Positions 16,384 through 23,793 of a DNA stretch of 35,532 nucleotides are shown piece by piece. The stretch covers positions 6,415 through 41,946 of the forward strand of contig PLZU01000099.1 of assembly GCA_003152275.1 (NCBI GenBank). Reading direction: 5' to 3'. Source of the DNA: Actinomycetota bacterium (lineage in GTDB: Bacteria; Actinomycetota; Thermoleophilia; Gaiellales; Gaiellaceae). The notes under the pieces were generated by a model. That model saw only the letters and a program-made list of their open reading frames with translations, searched no databases and was not told where the DNA came from. Every line of letters starts with the position of its first letter. The first letter of the stretch is position 1. The position numbers were made by a program, and so were the translations under genes.

Positions 16384-16567
16384 GCACGAGCGCGAAACCG
16401 ATGATTCATGCGTGTCCGCCGCGGCCGCAACGCTCTACTCACCCTTTGGGGTGACTCGACGCTCATACGGTTTCCTTACCACGCTGTACCCCGGATTCAT
16501 CAGACCGTCTCCGATTCTGTGCCCATCGGACAAAACGTCCGCCCGGTACAAAAAAGGAGATACCAAC
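16384..16567 (+). other. Structured 5' leader of the exported-protein operon
   Basis: 184-bp non-coding stretch. It contains a hairpin TCACCC/GGGTGA with a 4-nt loop at about 16439-16454. It also has ATCGGAC (16525-16531), which can pair either back with CCGAT (16511-16515) or forward with GTCCG (16537-16541). These exclusive choices lie just before the strong ribosome site AAGGAGA (16554-16560). I do not recognise a known riboswitch class. The promoter is not obvious. Confidence 0.35.
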
Positions 16568-16984
16568 ATGAGCAAGTCACTCAAGGCCCTGATGAAGAAG
16601 AAGACGCTCTTCGCATTCGTTCTGGCCCTCACGATCTTCGGTGCGGTCTACGGCTTCGCAGCGACGCTGAACCTCACCACCAATCAGCTGAGCGCGGGCA
16701 ACGCGACCGTCGCCTCCTGCCAGGCCACCACCCCGGTGGCGAGCTACGCGGTTGCGTATGACTCGACGCTCGGCGGCTACAAGGTCGGCACCATCACGGT
16801 CACCTCGCTCGACGCGGCATGCGCCTCGAAGGCCATCTCGGTGACGCTCACCGGTGCGGCCGGTGTCAACCTGAACACGATTGCCGGCGTGGTTCCGGTC
16901 GGCGGCGGCGTCGACACTCTGACGCCCGGCGCGACCGTTTCGGCGGCTCTCGTCACCGGCATCTCCGTCGCAGTCAACGGCTAA
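16568..16984 (+). CDS. Small exported protein, first member of the shared-motif family
   Basis: 138 residues. A signal peptide (KKK then a hydrophobic core at 13-30) ends about VYGFA-ATLN. It is followed directly by the motif L-x(7)-AG-x(7)-C, ending at Cys51, then a Thr/Val/Ala-rich beta region with Cys85 and a Gly-rich VPVGGGVD turn. The two Cys probably form a disulfide. Ribosome site AAGGAGA is 7 nt before the ATG, the strongest in this operon, so it may be the major product. I recognise it as the kind of small protein found beside SipW-type peptidases in Actinobacteria but cannot name a function; a surface or fibre subunit is inferred. It is separated from the next gene by a strong hairpin. 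Confidence 0.8.
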   Translation: MSKSLKALMKKKTLFAFVLALTIFGAVYGFAATLNLTTNQLSAGNATVASCQATTPVASYAVAYDSTLGGYKVGTITVTSLDAACASKAISVTLTGAAGVNLNTIAGVVPVGGGVDTLTPGATVSAALVTGISVAVNG

Positions 16985-17012
16985 AGCCGGAGACTCCGTA
17001 CCGGCGGACAAA

Positions 17013-17056
17013 GTTGCGGGGCGAGGCACCTGGCGGCGGGTGTCTCGCCCCGCAAC
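17013..17056 (+). terminator. Strong intra-operon hairpin (18-bp stem)
   Basis: GTTGCGGGGCGAG (17013-17025) and CTCGCCCCGCAAC (17044-17056) pair perfectly over 13 bp. The stem continues by five more pairs (one G-T) to an 8-nt loop. It sits between the first and second exported-protein genes with no T-run. Likely roles are partial termination or a 3' stabiliser of the first message. Confidence 0.6.
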
Positions 17057-17087
17057 ACCTCTTCCAACTCCGAAGGAAACGACTGAG

Positions 17088-17474
17088 ATGAAGCTTCTGG
17101 CAAAAATTCTGGGTACGGCACTCGCGGTGGCTGCAACGTTTGCAGCGACCGGAGCTGCTGCCTCCCTGGCGTTCACCTCGACGCCACTCTCTGCCGGAAA
17201 CGCCTCGGTCACCTCCTGCGGCGTCGCGTCGCTCAGTGCGACACGGAACGTCGACAACGCGGGGAACGTCACGCAGGTCACCATCCCGTCAGTGCCGGCC
17301 GCGTGTGCCGGCGAGACGCTCTCGGTGACGCTCGTCGGCGCCGCCAACGCATCTCTCGGCAGCGCGAGTGCAGTGGTTCCGGCGGGCGGGGGCACGATGT
17401 CGTTCTCGAGCTTCGGCGCCACCGTGTCTGCAGCAAGCCTCCTCGGGTACCGCTACGCAGTGGCGGGGGCGTAA
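17088..17474 (+). CDS. Small exported protein, second member of the shared-motif family
   Basis: 128 residues, paralogous to the protein encoded just upstream. The signal peptide ends about TGAAA-SLAF. The shared motif is LAFTSTPLSAGNASVTSC, ending at Cys44, with a second Cys at 73 in the same AAC-A-G/S context. The rest is a Ser/Ala/Val-rich beta domain ending AVAGA. Ribosome site GAAGGAAA precedes the ATG. The stop overlaps the next ATG by one base (TAATG). Function unknown; the matching Cys pair and motif suggest one fold and one assembly partner. Confidence 0.78.
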   Translation: MKLLAKILGTALAVAATFAATGAAASLAFTSTPLSAGNASVTSCGVASLSATRNVDNAGNVTQVTIPSVPAACAGETLSVTLVGAANASLGSASAVVPAGGGTMSFSSFGATVSAASLLGYRYAVAGA

Positions 17475-18127
17475 TGACACGCCGGCTGCTCCTGCTGCTC
17501 GTACTTACGCTCGCGGTCGGCTCGAGCGTCGCGTATGCAGCGTCCCTCACCGTGTCGTCGTGGCACCTGTGGGCCGGTTCGCAGGCGCTCACGAAGGCCA
17601 CGTGCACAATCACGGGCGCGCAGATCGATACGGACGTCCAACAGAAGACCCCAACGACAAGCTACGGCACGGCCACGACACTGGAGCTCGTCCCTTCGGG
17701 AGACAGCCCGAAAGAGGAGCAGGTGTTCGTCCAGTTCGACCTCTCGAGTTGCGCGATTCCGACGACCGGCGGCGCCGACTCGGCGACGCTGTCGCTCTAC
17801 CTCTCGACAGCGCCGACCACGAGCTTCAACTACGACGCCACGCGCGTAACCAGCGCGTGGGCGAGCACGCTGACCTGGAACCAGGCACAGACGCTCACCT
17901 ACGCAGGCTCGCCAACAACATCCCCGGTCGGCGGCACCACGAGCGGCGTGCAGATCTCGTTCCCTGTGACGGTCGACGTCGACTCCTTCATCAAAGGCGG
18001 CTCGAACTTCGGCTGGCGCATCAGCGACACGGGCAGCGGCCAGAACGCGGTCAAAGACCTCGCGACGTTCGCGTCCACCGATTCCGGCGCAAACGTCCCG
18101 ACGCTGACGATCAACTATGAGAAATAG
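17474..18127 (+). CDS. Exported protein with shared N-terminal motif and DNRLRE/CBM96-like domain
   Basis: 217 residues. The signal peptide (MTRRLLLLLVLTLAVG) ends about AYA-ASLT. The shared motif follows (LTVSSWHLWAGSQALTKATC, Cys44). The rest resembles the extracellular DNRLRE/CBM96-type beta-sandwich: DTDVQQKTPTTSYG at about 52-65, VFVQFDLSSC at 84-93, then ATLSLYL and SAWASTLTWNQA. Such domains occur in large secreted and wall-bound proteins and may bind glycans. Its 3' end overlaps the peptidase gene by 11 bp, giving strong operon linkage. Probably a minor or tip component, by inference. Confidence 0.8.
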   Translation: MTRRLLLLLVLTLAVGSSVAYAASLTVSSWHLWAGSQALTKATCTITGAQIDTDVQQKTPTTSYGTATTLELVPSGDSPKEEQVFVQFDLSSCAIPTTGGADSATLSLYLSTAPTTSFNYDATRVTSAWASTLTWNQAQTLTYAGSPTTSPVGGTTSGVQISFPVTVDVDSFIKGGSNFGWRISDTGSGQNAVKDLATFASTDSGANVPTLTINYEK

Positions 18128-18707
18128 CGTGACCCTCAACGTCGTTCCGCGGTTGTCGGCCTGCGCGCAGCTGCGCGCAGCCTTCGAGCGCACGAACAAG
18201 GCGGCAGGCATCTCGCTGGCGATCCTCGTGTGCCTCTTCTGGGCGCAGTACCTCCGCCCGCAGTCGCTCGGCGGCCGCGCCGCGTATGTACTCGTCTCCG
18301 GCAAGAGCATGCTGCCGCGGTATCACACCGGCGACCTCGTGCTCGTCGAGCGGCAGTCGAGCTACCACGTCGGCGAGCTGATCGCGTACCGGGTGCCGAA
18401 GGGCGACCCGATGGCGGGCGCGCAGGTGATCCACCGGATCGTCGGCGGAAACGCGAAGCAGGGCTTCATCGTGCAGGGCGACAACCGCACCGCCCCGGAT
18501 GTCTGGCATCCCAAGCCCGGCGACATCGTCGGCGCCAAGGCGCTCCGAGTCCCGAACGCGGTCCTCGTCCTTCAGTTCCTCCGCTCTCCCATTTTTCTCG
18601 CGCTGCTCGCGGCCTGCTTCGTGTTCGTTCGGGTGCTTCTGCCCGGCGACGACAAGCCAGAGGCCGACGAGCAGAACGAGGACGCGGTACTGAGGCCTGC
18701 CGCATGA
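18117..18707 (+). CDS. SipW/Sec11-type signal peptidase I (Ser/His dyad)
   Basis: 196-aa membrane protease of family S26B. One helix (about 30-46) precedes the catalytic box SGKSMLP (Ser64). The second catalytic region is VIHRIVGG, with His106 where E. coli-type LepB has Lys; this is the mark of SipW, archaeal and ER signal peptidases. QGDNR follows at 120-124. A second hydrophobic span lies at about 152-172, so both ends have anchors. In Bacillus, SipW cleaves fibre proteins such as TasA from an adjacent gene. Here three exported-protein genes lie directly upstream and are the natural substrates. Its stop overlaps the next start (ATGA). Confidence 0.9.
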   Translation: MRNSVTLNVVPRLSACAQLRAAFERTNKAAGISLAILVCLFWAQYLRPQSLGGRAAYVLVSGKSMLPRYHTGDLVLVERQSSYHVGELIAYRVPKGDPMAGAQVIHRIVGGNAKQGFIVQGDNRTAPDVWHPKPGDIVGAKALRVPNAVLVLQFLRSPIFLALLAACFVFVRVLLPGDDKPEADEQNEDAVLRPAA

Positions 18708-19018
18708 CGCGGCGCGTCCTCATCGCCGAGCCGGACGCAGACGTGCGCGAGCTCCTCGAACTCACGGTGCGTCGCCTCGGCTACGAAGCAGTTGCGGTAG
18801 ACGAGCGCGGCGACGTCGATGCGGTGCTCCTCGAACCGGCTTCCGCGGTGGGACGTTCAGTGCTCCGGCGCTTCGGTGCGGACGCACCGCCTGTCGTGTG
18901 CCTCAGCGTCTATCCGCGTGAAGAAGGGCTCGAGCCGTCGGCGAGCGTCGCCTACCTCGTCAAGCCGGCGTCCTCGACCGAGATCGCCGATGCTCTGCGC
19001 AGCGTCTTCGGCGTCTAA
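18704..19018 (+). CDS. Receiver-like protein lacking the phosphoacceptor Asp
   Basis: 104-residue single domain with the shape of a response-regulator receiver. The first strand RRVLIAEPDADVREL is followed by VDAVLLEPAS at strand 3, then VVCLSVY and YLVKPAS with the conserved Lys87 and Pro88. The site that should be Asp is Glu44, and the acidic pair is reduced to Glu9 (then Pro10). It therefore probably cannot be phosphorylated in the usual way and may mimic the active state. It has no output domain. It is coupled to the peptidase gene by ATGA and followed by a histidine kinase gene. Confidence 0.78.
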   Translation: MTRRVLIAEPDADVRELLELTVRRLGYEAVAVDERGDVDAVLLEPASAVGRSVLRRFGADAPPVVCLSVYPREEGLEPSASVAYLVKPASSTEIADALRSVFGV

Positions 19019-19043
19019 CCGCGTAACTAGACTGACCGTCGCC

Positions 19044-20429
19044 GTGCCGTTCGCTCGCCGCCGCTACTTCGTCACCTTCGTCGCCGTCGCAGGTCTTGCC
19101 GCGACCTGGGGCCTGATGATGGCCTTCGACTGGTCGAGCAAGCTTGGCATTGTCACGTTCGCGCCGTGGGTCGCGTTGATCGGCTTCGACATCGGCGTCA
19201 TCGGCGGCCTCGCCGCCGCCGGGATTTCGGTTGGGCTATGGATGATCGCGAACGACGCGAGCAATGTCAGCGTCGACAAGTCGCAGATCGCGGTTCGCGC
19301 GGGCACGATGGGCGTCCTCGCGCTCGGCTCCACGCTCGCGGGCCGGCGGCTCCGGGCGAGCGAGGAAGCGCAGCGCACCGTCGTCTCGCTTCAGTCGGCT
19401 TTGATCGACTCCACGCTCGACGGCATCTGCCTTACCGACGAGGAGGGCGAGGTTCTGATCTCAAACCGGCCGCTGCGGCGCATCAGCGTCGAGATTGGCC
19501 TGCCGCTTTCCGGCACCGTGCCGGAACGGCTGCTCGCGGTCGCCGACAAGATGGCCGAGCCAGAGCGCTACCGCGAACGAATGCGAGAGCTCGCAACGAT
19601 CCGTGGCGAGTCGACAATCGACGAATTCGAGATCTCCGGGACCGGTCGCGTGTTCCGCGGCTACACGGCACCGGTTACCAATCCCGACGGGAGCTACGCG
19701 GGTCGCATCTGGACGCTGCGCGAGGTCACGGCGGACCGCGAGCTCGACCGAATGCGAGACGCGTTCGTTGCGACCGTGTCGCATGAGCTGCGCACGCCGC
19801 TGACGTCGATCTCGGGTTTCCTCGAGATGATGCAGGAGGAAGAGCAAGGGCTCGGCGAGAGCGGGCGGCGCTATCTCGAGGTAATCCGGCGAGGCACGGA
19901 GCGCCTGCACGCGCTCGTAGAAGACCTGCTTCTGATCGCGCAGATCGAAGCAAAGCGCGTCGAATTGCAGCTCGTTCCGGTCGACGTCGCGGAGCTCACG
20001 TCCCGCTCCGTCGAGGCGATGCGACCGAGCGCCGACGACAAGAGAATCACCCTCGAGCTGGTCACCGATCACCCGCCGATGGTCCACGGCGACCGTAACC
20101 GGCTGACGCAGGTGCTCGACAACCTCGTCTCGAACGCGATCAAGTTCACAGATGAGGGAGGAACGGTGACGGTGAACGTCGCCGCCGAAGACGGCGACAT
20201 GCGGCTCGTGGTCGCCGACACCGGCATCGGCGTACCGGTCGAAGAGCAGGGGCAGGTGTTCTCCCGGTTCTTCCGTGCGTCGACGGCGACGCGTCTCGCG
20301 ATTCCCGGGACGGGCCTCGGGCTCGCGATCTCCCGCGCGCTCGTCGAGCAGCACGGCGGCACGATCACGCTCACGAGCGCGGAGGGCGAAGGCACGCAGG
20401 TCGTCGTCACCCTCCCGCCTACTCCGTGA
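19044..20429 (+). CDS. Membrane histidine kinase (TM region, PAS, HisKA, HATPase)
   Basis: About 461 aa from the GTG at 19044. The start FARRRYF is followed by helices at about 9-28, 34-50 and 52-68, with a fourth possible at about 85-100 (MASE-like, few external residues). A PAS-like domain (about 115-230, STLDGICLTDEEGEVLISN) precedes the phosphoacceptor box VSHELRTPL with His247, the N box DNLVSNAIKF, G1 DTGIGVP and G2 GTGLGLAIS. The start is uncertain: ATG at 18990 is in frame and would overlap the receiver gene; TAGACT 10 nt before 19044 could be its own -10. The only nearby receiver lacks its Asp, so the true partner may be elsewhere. Confidence 0.88.
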   Translation: MPFARRRYFVTFVAVAGLAATWGLMMAFDWSSKLGIVTFAPWVALIGFDIGVIGGLAAAGISVGLWMIANDASNVSVDKSQIAVRAGTMGVLALGSTLAGRRLRASEEAQRTVVSLQSALIDSTLDGICLTDEEGEVLISNRPLRRISVEIGLPLSGTVPERLLAVADKMAEPERYRERMRELATIRGESTIDEFEISGTGRVFRGYTAPVTNPDGSYAGRIWTLREVTADRELDRMRDAFVATVSHELRTPLTSISGFLEMMQEEEQGLGESGRRYLEVIRRGTERLHALVEDLLLIAQIEAKRVELQLVPVDVAELTSRSVEAMRPSADDKRITLELVTDHPPMVHGDRNRLTQVLDNLVSNAIKFTDEGGTVTVNVAAEDGDMRLVVADTGIGVPVEEQGQVFSRFFRASTATRLAIPGTGLGLAISRALVEQHGGTITLTSAEGEGTQVVVTLPPTP

Positions 20430-21358
20430 TGAAGCGACTGCTCGCGCTGGCCGCCGGCGTCATGCTTCTCGGCGGCGCCTCCGCGCAAGCGCTCAGGTTG
20501 CCAGGCGCGCCGAAATGCAGAATCTTCCCCACGACGAACGCGTGGAACGAGCGTGTCGACGCGCTGCCCGTGGCGGCGAACTCGGCGCAGCTGATCCAAT
20601 CGATCGGAGTCGGCACGGGGCTCCATCCGGACTTCGGCTCGGGTTTGTACGACGGCGCGCCGATCGGGATCCCGTACGACGTCGTATCGAAGCAGACGAA
20701 GCGGTTCCGTGTGAAGTTCGGTTACGCGGACGAATCGGACAAAGGGCCGTATCCGATCCCGACGACGGTGCACATCGAACGCGGGCGGGCGTCGACCGGC
20801 GACCGGCACGCGCTGCTGATCGACAAAGACACGTGCAAGCTCTACGAGCTGTACGCGCTCTACCCGAAGGGCGGCGACTGGACGGCGGGTTCCGGCGCGA
20901 TCTGGAATCTGCGCTCCAACGCGCTGCGCCCGCCCGGGTGGACGTCGGCGGACGCGGCGGGGCTACCGATTTTCCCCGGCCTCGCCCGCTACGACGAAGT
21001 CGCGCGCGGTGTGATCAACCATGCTCTGCGGTTCACAGCAGCGCGAACGCGGCGGCAGTACGTCTATCCGGCGCGGCACTACGCGTCGTCGTCGGACGAT
21101 CTTGCGCTGCCGCCGATGGGGCTGCGCGTGCGGCTGAAGGCTTCGGTCGATATCTCGGGCTTCCCGAAGCAGGCGCGCGTCGTGCTGCAAGCGTTGAAGA
21201 CGTACGGAATGATCCTCGCCGACAACGGTTCGAACTGGTACATCAGCGGCGCGCCGAGCCCAGGGTGGTCGAACGACGACCTGCACTCGCTGGGCCGCAT
21301 CACCGGGTCGATGTTCGAAGTCGTCGACACGAGCTCGCTGCCACACCCTGGCCAGTAG
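20429..21358 (+). CDS. Exported conserved hypothetical protein
   Basis: 309 aa. The signal peptide (MKRLLALAAGVMLLGGASA) is cut near AQA-LRL. The mature part begins with FPTTNAWNERVDALPVAANS and contains GIPYDVV, FGYADESDKGPYPIP, KLYELYALYP, ALRPPGWTSADAAGLP and NGSNWYISGAP. I recognise this as a widespread secreted protein type of unknown function; no catalytic motif is obvious, though conserved His, Asp and Trp residues could bind a polymer. The start overlaps the kinase stop (TGATG); an adjacent GTG at 20426 is possible. As last gene of the chain it may be another product of the exported-protein system. Confidence 0.8.
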   Translation: MKRLLALAAGVMLLGGASAQALRLPGAPKCRIFPTTNAWNERVDALPVAANSAQLIQSIGVGTGLHPDFGSGLYDGAPIGIPYDVVSKQTKRFRVKFGYADESDKGPYPIPTTVHIERGRASTGDRHALLIDKDTCKLYELYALYPKGGDWTAGSGAIWNLRSNALRPPGWTSADAAGLPIFPGLARYDEVARGVINHALRFTAARTRRQYVYPARHYASSSDDLALPPMGLRVRLKASVDISGFPKQARVVLQALKTYGMILADNGSNWYISGAPSPGWSNDDLHSLGRITGSMFEVVDTSSLPHPGQ

Positions 21359-21378
21359 CCCGTGACTTCGCGCCGACG

Positions 21379-21466
21379 CCCGGCTGAACCGGGATGGTTG
21401 CGCGAAACGCGCTATTCGGTTTGCGTGTCGGTTCCGTGAACCGGGACAGTCCAGGGTTACGGAACC
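21379..21466. repeat. Cluster of three inverted repeats between convergent genes
   Basis: CCCGG/CCGGG (21379-21393), CGCG-AAA-CGCG (21401-21411) and a 12-bp stem GGTTCCGT-AACC with one bulge (arms 21430-21442 and 21455-21466). The loop of the last holds a further palindrome, GGACAGTCC. GAACCGGGA also occurs twice as a direct repeat (21387 and 21438). It could be a two-way terminator or a REP-type element; there is no T-run. Confidence 0.5.
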
Positions 21467-21485
21467 GTCACGGAATGCGCGCGGG

Positions 21486-22337
21486 CTACGCGCCTAGGAT
21501 CTCCCGCACTCGCGCGACCGTTAGCCGGTACGCCCGCTCCGCGGCGGCTTCGCTGTAGTACGCGGCGTGCGGGGTCAGCACGAGATTCGGCGCGAGCGGG
21601 GCCATCGGTGGAGGCTCCTGCGGGAGCACGTCGAGCGCGGCGCCACCGAGCCGGCCCGCGCGCAGCGCCTCGAGCACCGCCCCGATGTCGACGGCCGCGC
21701 CGCGCGACGTATTGACCAGCAGCGCATCAGACTTCATCGACCTGAGCTGCGCACGCCCGATCAACCCGCGCGTCTCACGGGTCAACGGGACGTGCAGCGT
21801 CACGACATCGCATTCGGCAAGCAAGTCGTCGAACTCGACGAAGCGCACGCCGTCACGCGCCACCGGCAGTACGTCGTTCGCCCAGACCTCCGCACCGAGC
21901 GCGAGCAGCCGCGTCGCTACAGCGCCGCCGATGCGACCGAGCCCGACGATGCCGATCCGCAGCTCCGCGATCGTGCGCAGCGAGCCCGCCGCCCGCGAAT
22001 TCCAGCCGCCTCGCAGCACGTCCCGATCGAGCGCGACGACGCCACGCACCAGCGCATAGAGCAGCGCGAGCGTGTGATCGGCGACCTCTTGCGTGCAGTA
22101 GTCGGGCACGCTCACGACCGCGACACCGCGCTCCTCCGCCGCGTCGATGTCGATGTGGTCGAAGCCGACGGTCGCCGTCCCCACGACCCGCAGCGCCGGC
22201 AGCTGCGCAAATAGCTCCGCTCCCACCGGCTTGCCGATCGTCAGCACCGCCACGACGTCGTCCTGCGGCGCACGAACGACCTCGAAACCGGCGAGCAGCT
22301 CGGGCGCGTAGCCCTCCTCGAGCAGCAACAGCTTCAC
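21486..22337 (-). CDS. D-isomer-specific 2-hydroxyacid dehydrogenase
   Basis: 283-aa NAD(P)-dependent oxidoreductase that interconverts 2-oxo and D-2-hydroxy acids. The Rossmann motif [13 protein letters not shown] is followed by the catalytic set Arg in NTSRGAAVD, Glu in LPQEPP and His in LTPHAAYYS. It is shorter than usual (about 310-330) because the first half of the substrate domain is reduced. The GTG start overlaps the ABC ATPase stop by 4 bp (GTGA), so it belongs to the importer operon and may act on the imported compound or a product of it. Confidence 0.9.
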   Translation of the reverse strand: MKLLLLEEGYAPELLAGFEVVRAPQDDVVAVLTIGKPVGAELFAQLPALRVVGTATVGFDHIDIDAAEERGVAVVSVPDYCTQEVADHTLALLYALVRGVVALDRDVLRGGWNSRAAGSLRTIAELRIGIVGLGRIGGAVATRLLALGAEVWANDVLPVARDGVRFVEFDDLLAECDVVTLHVPLTRETRGLIGRAQLRSMKSDALLVNTSRGAAVDIGAVLEALRAGRLGGAALDVLPQEPPPMAPLAPNLVLTPHAAYYSEAAAERAYRLTVARVREILGA

Positions 22338-23035
22338 TCGACGAGCGAGAGGAAGCGTTGCGTCCGCTCCTCTTTCGGCGCCGAGAAGAACTGATCCGGC
22401 GGCGCCTCCTCGACGATGCGCCCCTCGTCCATCATCAGCACGGAGCTCGCGACGTGCTGCGCGAAGCGCATCTCGTGCGTCACCACGACCATCGTCATCC
22501 CCTCGCGCGCCAGCGACTCGATCACGTCGAGCACCTCGCGCACGAGCTCGATGTCGAGCGCAGACGTCGGCTCGTCGAACAGCATCGCCTTCGGCCGCAT
22601 CACGAGCGCGCGCGCGATCGCCACGCGTTGTTGCTGACCACCCGAGAGCTCGTCCGGGAATTGCGCGCCCTTGTCGGCGAGCCCGACGCGATCGAGGAAC
22701 GCGCGCGCCTGCTGGCGCGCCTCGCTCTTCTCCAGCCGCCGCACCTCGACGAGCCCGCACATCACGTTGTCGAGCGCTGACATGTTCTGGAACAGGTTGA
22801 AGCGCTGGAAGACCATCCCGACCTCGCCGGGACCCGGCGGCGCGTCGCCGAGCGTCACCGCGCCGCGGTCCGGCTCTTCGAGCAGCGCGAGGCAGCGGAG
22901 CAATGTCGACTTTCCCGAACCGGACGGCCCGATGATCGCCTTCACCTGGCCGGACTCGATGTCGAACGTGACGCCGTGCAGCACCTCGAGGTCGCCGTAC
23001 GACTTGGAGACGTCTGTCGCACGCAGGAGACTCAT
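22334..23035 (-). CDS. Polar-amino-acid ABC transporter ATP-binding protein
   Basis: 233-aa ATPase of the GlnQ/HisP group. Walker [10 protein letters not shown] is at 36-44, the Q-loop in VFQRFNLF, the signature [15 protein letters not shown], Walker [12 protein letters not shown], and the H-loop in VVVTHEM. The ATG overlaps the permease stop by 4 bp (ATGA), which is why the longer upstream frame is rejected. Confidence 0.95.
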   Translation of the reverse strand: MSLLRATDVSKSYGDLEVLHGVTFDIESGQVKAIIGPSGSGKSTLLRCLALLEEPDRGAVTLGDAPPGPGEVGMVFQRFNLFQNMSALDNVMCGLVEVRRLEKSEARQQARAFLDRVGLADKGAQFPDELSGGQQQRVAIARALVMRPKAMLFDEPTSALDIELVREVLDVIESLAREGMTMVVVTHEMRFAQHVASSVLMMDEGRIVEEAPPDQFFSAPKEERTQRFLSLVE

Positions 23036-23775
23036 CGTGCGTCGTGTGAAACGGCGGGCATGGCGGGAGGTGCCACGCGTCTGCCGCGTCGGTTCGACGT
23101 CCACGTGAACTTCCGCTCGAGGCGCGCCTGGATCGCCATGAGCACCGAGACGATCACGAGGTAGTACACGAGCGCGGCCAGCAGCGGCTCGGTGTACTCG
23201 AATTTCGCCGCGGTGAGCTGCGTCGACGCGGTCAGCAGCTCGTGCAGCGAGATGATCGAGGCGAGCGACGTCAGCTTGAGCAGCGTGATGAACTCGTTGC
23301 CGATCGGCGGGATCGCGATGCGAATCGCCTGCGGCATGATCACGCGGCGCAAGATGCTGCGGTGCGACATGCCAAGCGCGCGGCCCGCGAGCTCCTGCCC
23401 TGGATCGACCGACATGAGGCCCGAGCGAATGATCTCGGAGAGATACGCTGCCTCGTTCAGCGAAAGTGCGATCCACGCCGCCATGAACGGCGTGAACCAG
23501 CTCCCGGCGAATCCGTGCCAGAGCGTCGGCAGCACATCCCAGACGAAGTACAGCTGGAGTAGCGTCGGCGTCGCACGGAACAGCCAGTTGTAGGACCACG
23601 CGAACCCGCGCACCCACCGGCGCTGGCTGAGTACACCGAGCGCGACGAAGAACCCGATGATGAGCGCGGTCGAAAGCGCGACCGCCGTGAGCTCGAGCGC
23701 GGTAAGCGCTCCCCTCCAGTACGGGCCGGAGGAGAGCGCTTGCCAGAAGAGATGCGTATCGAAGCTCGCGAGCAC
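23032..23775 (-). CDS. Polar-amino-acid ABC transporter permease
   Basis: 247-aa inner-membrane protein of the HisM/GlnP family with about five helices, the first at about 23-46. The EAA loop, [20 protein letters not shown] with PPIGNEF after it, contacts the ATPase. Only one permease gene is present, so it may form a homodimer. The tail is basic (RRGRRV). It follows the binding-protein gene after 18 bp and overlaps the ATPase gene by 4 bp. Confidence 0.94.
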   Translation of the reverse strand: MLASFDTHLFWQALSSGPYWRGALTALELTAVALSTALIIGFFVALGVLSQRRWVRGFAWSYNWLFRATPTLLQLYFVWDVLPTLWHGFAGSWFTPFMAAWIALSLNEAAYLSEIIRSGLMSVDPGQELAGRALGMSHRSILRRVIMPQAIRIAIPPIGNEFITLLKLTSLASIISLHELLTASTQLTAAKFEYTEPLLAALVYYLVIVSVLMAIQARLERKFTWTSNRRGRRVAPPAMPAVSHDAR

Positions 23776-23793
23776 GAGCCGCTTCGACCCGTC

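Noticed and set aside
16412..16567. N-terminal extension of the first exported protein
   Set aside because: It would bury the signal peptide, and the ATG at 16568 has a strong ribosome site.
16384..16567. Known riboswitch (cyclic-di-GMP or cyclic-di-AMP class) in the leader
   Set aside because: I compared remembered consensus cores and found no convincing match.
22338..22760. Longer N-terminus for the D-2-hydroxyacid dehydrogenase
   Set aside because: It is antisense-free but lies in the ABC ATPase gene in another frame and has no dehydrogenase sequence; GTG at 22337 gives the normal GTGA overlap.
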